Of a stretch of DNA of 8,399 bases, positions 7,001 through 8,399 are shown one piece after another. Under the pieces are notes generated by a model. It was given only the letters and a program-made list of their open reading frames with translations, did no database searches and was not told the DNA's origin. Within the stretch, counting starts at the first letter, position 1. Each line of letters begins with the position of its first letter. Source of the stretch: Clostridiales bacterium (GTDB lineage: Bacteria; Bacillota; Clostridia; Oscillospirales; QAMX01); assembly GCA_012514045.1 (NCBI GenBank), contig JAAZBA010000219.1:1-8399 (forward strand), read 5' to 3'. Made by a program: the position numbers and the translations under genes.

Positions 7001-7076
7001 ATCCTCTGAGGAAACAGCTGATAAGCATGAGGACAGCGAACTCTACGATCCCGAGGACGACGATGTGGAGTTTTAA
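4014..7076 (+). CDS. P2A-type calcium-translocating P-type ATPase with acidic C-terminal tail
   Basis: This is a SERCA/PMCA-like cation pump of 1020 residues, probably exporting Ca2+ across the cytoplasmic membrane at the cost of ATP. In order it shows a cation-ATPase N-terminal domain (about 1-70), membrane segments M1-M2 (about 54-96), an actuator domain with LTGES (Glu167), M3-M4 with PEGLP (286-290), the phosphorylation motif SDKTGTLT (phospho-Asp329), the nucleotide site KGAPD (461-465), DPPRPEA (539-545), the hinge motif TGDGVNDA (635-642), and M5-M10 (about 690-897). Aligned from memory with SERCA, Glu287, Asn703, Glu706, Asn731, Thr734, Asp735 and Glu830 fall at its calcium-binding positions. 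M5 has NIGE and M6 has NLVTD, which favours Ca2+ over Na+/K+ or Mn2+, though Mn2+ as a second substrate cannot be excluded. The last 80 residues (941-1020) have 31 Asp/Glu against 3 Lys and no Arg, an unusual extension beyond the typical ~900-residue bacterial pump. A purine-rich site (AGGGGG, 4001-4006) precedes the ATG by 7 bases. The gene is the last of the proB-proA unit. Confidence 0.93.
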   Translation: MDWYKKSIDEVLREQNTSSGGLTDFNASHRIEKYGENKLPEGKKKSLASKIWEQISDFLIIVLIIAAAVSAILGEYLDSGVILAIVVLNATLGIIQEGKAEKALESLKKMTAPTAKVIRDGQAKEVPAASLVPGDIVVLETGDIVPADMRLIESSNLKVDESSLTGESVPADKNANDIPPENSGIGDRTNMCSMGSVISYGRGKGCVVATGLKTQIGQIAGKLATIKEGDTPLQKNLSKLGKLLSIVCLAVCAVVFILGFLRQGADGGNIMNMFMISVSLAVAAIPEGLPAVVTIVLALGMKRMVSRNAIVKRLLAVETLGSVSVICSDKTGTLTQNEMTVRFVWSGGRMFKVTGTGYEPEGEFTDLQDKPVDVSRFRSLAMTLTGGALCNDAELVYGSDGVSITGDPTEGAIITAAAKAGLSKNDLNDIFPRFTELPFDSERKMMTTFHKGSLYPISYTKGAPDIVISRCAHIDLDGQILPFTDELRQRAIELNSMMASQALRVLAVAYREHKQVPSDSSSYAIENDMILLGLIAMSDPPRPEAAEAVKKCRTAGIRPVMITGDHKDTAIAVAEELDLMRGGDGVLTGADVSRLSDEELRRAVKTTAVYARVSPEDKVRIVSALKANGEITAMTGDGVNDAMALKHADIGVSMGITGTDVAKSTADMVLTDDNFASIVSAVEEGRIIYANIRKFVSFLLSCNIGEILIVFFAILFNLPIPLTAIQLLWLNLVTDSFPALALGNERAERDIMRSPPRSKNSQIIDLRMAISICFQAVVLAATVLCGYVFARNNGAQRGLTGDALVSYSQTIAFALLICCELLRSFSCRSERTPLLRMGIATNMKLVYSVLGAFVLLLCSIYIPFLRPLFKTVPLSLGDWLIIIVGCFIPLVMGELYKAYVVPILERNIKSLSEPLMKPSEVPARSSKKGIMSMFGGKDPTQFDDIESAPANAEIPKEEISVPDSLAEKISDEETIMDIPETELDQVIFEEASSEEVSSEETADKHEDSELYDPEDDDVEF
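6275..6282 (+). repeat. C8 homopolymer tract inside the ATPase gene
   Basis: Eight consecutive C bases encode the Ser-Pro-Pro-Arg stretch in the cytoplasmic loop between M6 and M7. Tracts of this length can be prone to slippage; a one-base change would truncate the pump before M7. It may equally be chance or a site of sequencing error. Confidence 0.8.
6981..7010 (+). repeat. 15-bp tandem repeat in the acidic tail of the ATPase
   Basis: Two adjacent copies, gaagcatcctctgag (6981-6995) and gaagtatcctctgag (6996-7010), differ at one base and encode E-A-S-S-E then E-V-S-S-E. Being a multiple of three, copy-number change would lengthen or shorten the tail without breaking the frame. Confidence 0.85.
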
Positions 7077-7098
7077 CCGGTTTATGTAGATATAACAA

Positions 7099-7142
7099 GG
7101 GCATATTCCCGATTATTCAGGAATATGCCCATTATTTTTATT
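7099..7142. terminator. Shared (probably bidirectional) intrinsic terminator between the ATPase and MATE genes
   Basis: An 11-base-pair perfect stem, GGGCATATTCC (7099-7109) with GGAATATGCCC (7120-7130), encloses a 10-base loop. On the plus strand it is followed by ATTATTTTTATT; on the minus strand by TTGTTATAT. It sits 22 bases after the ATPase stop and 15 bases beyond the stop of the convergent MATE gene, so it most likely ends transcription from both sides, more strongly for the plus strand. Confidence 0.85.
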
Positions 7143-7145
7143 AAA

Positions 7146-8399
7146 TTATTCGTTTGGCACAAAATTTCCCGCGTCCTTATAGGATTTCTCCGCCAACTTT
7201 CTCCATTTTCCCTTTTTGAAGAACAGGGAAGTTATAATAGCACCCATAGACCAAGCGGTTAAAAGTGAAACAAATAATGCATAGGGGCTGCCGTTAGGCC
7301 ATTCTTCGCTTCTTGTAAAGAACGCGAGTGTATACGCCAGCGGTACACGGATCAGTATTGTGGTAACTATTGAAATCCACATCGGCGTCATTGTATCTCC
7401 GGCTCCGCGCATCGTACCTGATAACACCTGTGTCACAGCCATAGCTATATAGCCCACGGCGAGAATTCTCATTGCGTGTACTCCCAGCTCCACCACTCTC
7501 TCGGTTTGGGTAAACAGATGCATTAGGTTTACGCCGAACAGCAGGATACATAGCGTCATAAACGCTGACACGCTGACTGCCAGAAGAAGTCCGTCCTTTG
7601 TGCCTTTCTTGACTCTGTCAAAGTATCCCGCGCCTACATTCTGTCCCGCGTATGTTGTCATTGCGATACCAAAGGTGAAGTTCGGCATCATAGCGAAGCC
7701 GTCAACACGCATTACAACCACGTTTGTGGCGATAACGACAGTGCCCAGTGAGTTTGTAAGGGACTGCACGACAATCATGGCCATGGAGAATATACCCTGG
7801 GTAAGTCCGGAGGGAAGACCGAAACGAAGGATTTTACCAGTTACCCTTGGGTCAATAACGAGAGACTTCATGTTGAGAGTAAGCACATCTTTCATTCTGT
7901 ATGCTTTTATCATACAGGCTATTGCGGACACAACCTGGGATATAACCGTAGCGTAAGCCACGCCGGGAACGCCGAGATTGAGGCTTGCCACAAAATAGAT
8001 ATCCAGTACTATGTTCAGCACACAGGCGACAAGCAGGAACATTAGGGGAGATACAGAGTCGCCCAGCCCTCTGAGGATACCGGACATGATGTTGTAGAAT
8101 GACATGCCGGCAATGCCCAGAAAGATAATTGTCAGGTACTGGCGAGCCATTTGAAGTATCTCCTCCGGAGTATTGAGAATGCGCAAAACCCTAGGAGTAA
8201 TGATGGTGCCCACAACCATTATGAATATGGAAGATATAATTGTCAGGCTGATGGCGTTGCCCACGGCTTTGGAGAGCAGTCCTTTCTGCTTTGCTCCGAA
8301 GTACTGGGATACAGCAATACCGGTTCCTGTGGATATGCCCATGAAAAGCACCAGCATGAGGTTGAAGAGCGGTCCCGAAGCGCCTACAGCAGCGAGAGC
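7146..8399 (-). CDS. MATE family multidrug/sodium antiporter-type exporter, 5' end outside the window
   Basis: The minus-strand frame is open from a TAA at 7146-7148 to the right edge. An internal ATG exists at 8357, but the frame continues through the last 42 bases with residues ALAAVGASGPLFNL, which match the usual family sequence ahead of it, so the true start lies beyond the window, probably some 40-50 residues further. The 417 visible residues form about eleven membrane segments in two homologous halves. Family motifs include GISTGTGIAVSQYFGAKQKG near the visible start, ILRGLGDSVSPL in the first half and the matching GTMRGAGDTMTPMW in the second; the C-terminus is a short basic tail. MATE proteins expel cationic drugs, metabolites or dyes in exchange for Na+ or H+; the substrate here is unknown. 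The style resembles the YoeA-like branch common in Firmicutes, but that is from memory. The gene converges on the ATPase and shares its terminator, so it is a separate transcription unit. Confidence 0.92.
   Translation of the reverse strand, partial: ALAAVGASGPLFNLMLVLFMGISTGTGIAVSQYFGAKQKGLLSKAVGNAISLTIISSIFIMVVGTIITPRVLRILNTPEEILQMARQYLTIIFLGIAGMSFYNIMSGILRGLGDSVSPLMFLLVACVLNIVLDIYFVASLNLGVPGVAYATVISQVVSAIACMIKAYRMKDVLTLNMKSLVIDPRVTGKILRFGLPSGLTQGIFSMAMIVVQSLTNSLGTVVIATNVVVMRVDGFAMMPNFTFGIAMTTYAGQNVGAGYFDRVKKGTKDGLLLAVSVSAFMTLCILLFGVNLMHLFTQTERVVELGVHAMRILAVGYIAMAVTQVLSGTMRGAGDTMTPMWISIVTTILIRVPLAYTLAFFTRSEEWPNGSPYALFVSLLTAWSMGAIITSLFFKKGKWRKLAEKSYKDAGNFVPNE

Noticed and set aside
7600..7956. 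Plus-strand open frame of 118 codons opposite the MATE gene.
   Set aside because: It lies wholly antisense to a clear MATE coding region and has no ribosome binding site or family features; a shadow of the real gene.
1..8399. Search for CRISPR arrays, tRNA or rRNA genes, toxin-antitoxin pairs, defence genes or prophage genes.
   Set aside because: No regularly spaced repeats, cloverleaf sequences or recognisable proteins of these classes were seen on either strand.

Overview
The window looks like a chromosomal stretch from a low-to-mid GC Gram-positive anaerobe, most likely a gut-type member of Clostridia (Oscillospiraceae/Lachnospiraceae-like). The grounds are strong AGGAGG-type ribosome binding sites, sigma-A-like promoters with extended -10 elements, a short glutamate 5-kinase without a PUA domain, a CidA/LrgA plus CidB/LrgB pair, and a P2A calcium ATPase next to a MATE exporter. 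This placement is inferred from protein style and layout, not from a search.

Layout from left to right. Bases 1-186 are the 3' end of a DDE-type transposase (IS481-like) whose stop codon lies inside a candidate terminal inverted repeat. Next come a roughly 200-base spacer with a good promoter and a leader hairpin, then rpsT (ribosomal protein S20) closed by a textbook intrinsic terminator. Bases 785-1839 hold a translationally coupled lrgA-lrgB pair (holin-like or pyruvate-transport-type membrane proteins). A second clear promoter (1876-1904) starts a tight three-gene unit: proB, proA (first two steps of proline synthesis from glutamate) and a 1020-residue calcium-type P-ATPase, with gaps of 1 and 12 bases. 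A hairpin at 7099-7130 then separates this operon from a convergent MATE-family exporter on the minus strand, whose 5' end runs off the right edge.

Most of the window is ordinary housekeeping and transport. ProB phosphorylates glutamate and ProA reduces the product to glutamate semialdehyde, which cyclises towards proline; proC is not present here. The ATPase keeps the catalytic motifs and, by alignment from memory to SERCA, the residues of both calcium sites. Its oddity is a strongly acidic C-terminal tail of about 80 residues carrying a short tandem repeat. I found no convincing undescribed system. The points most worth a second look are the proBA-calcium pump operon, the acidic tail, the lack of an obvious promoter for lrgAB, and the mobile-element boundary upstream of rpsT.
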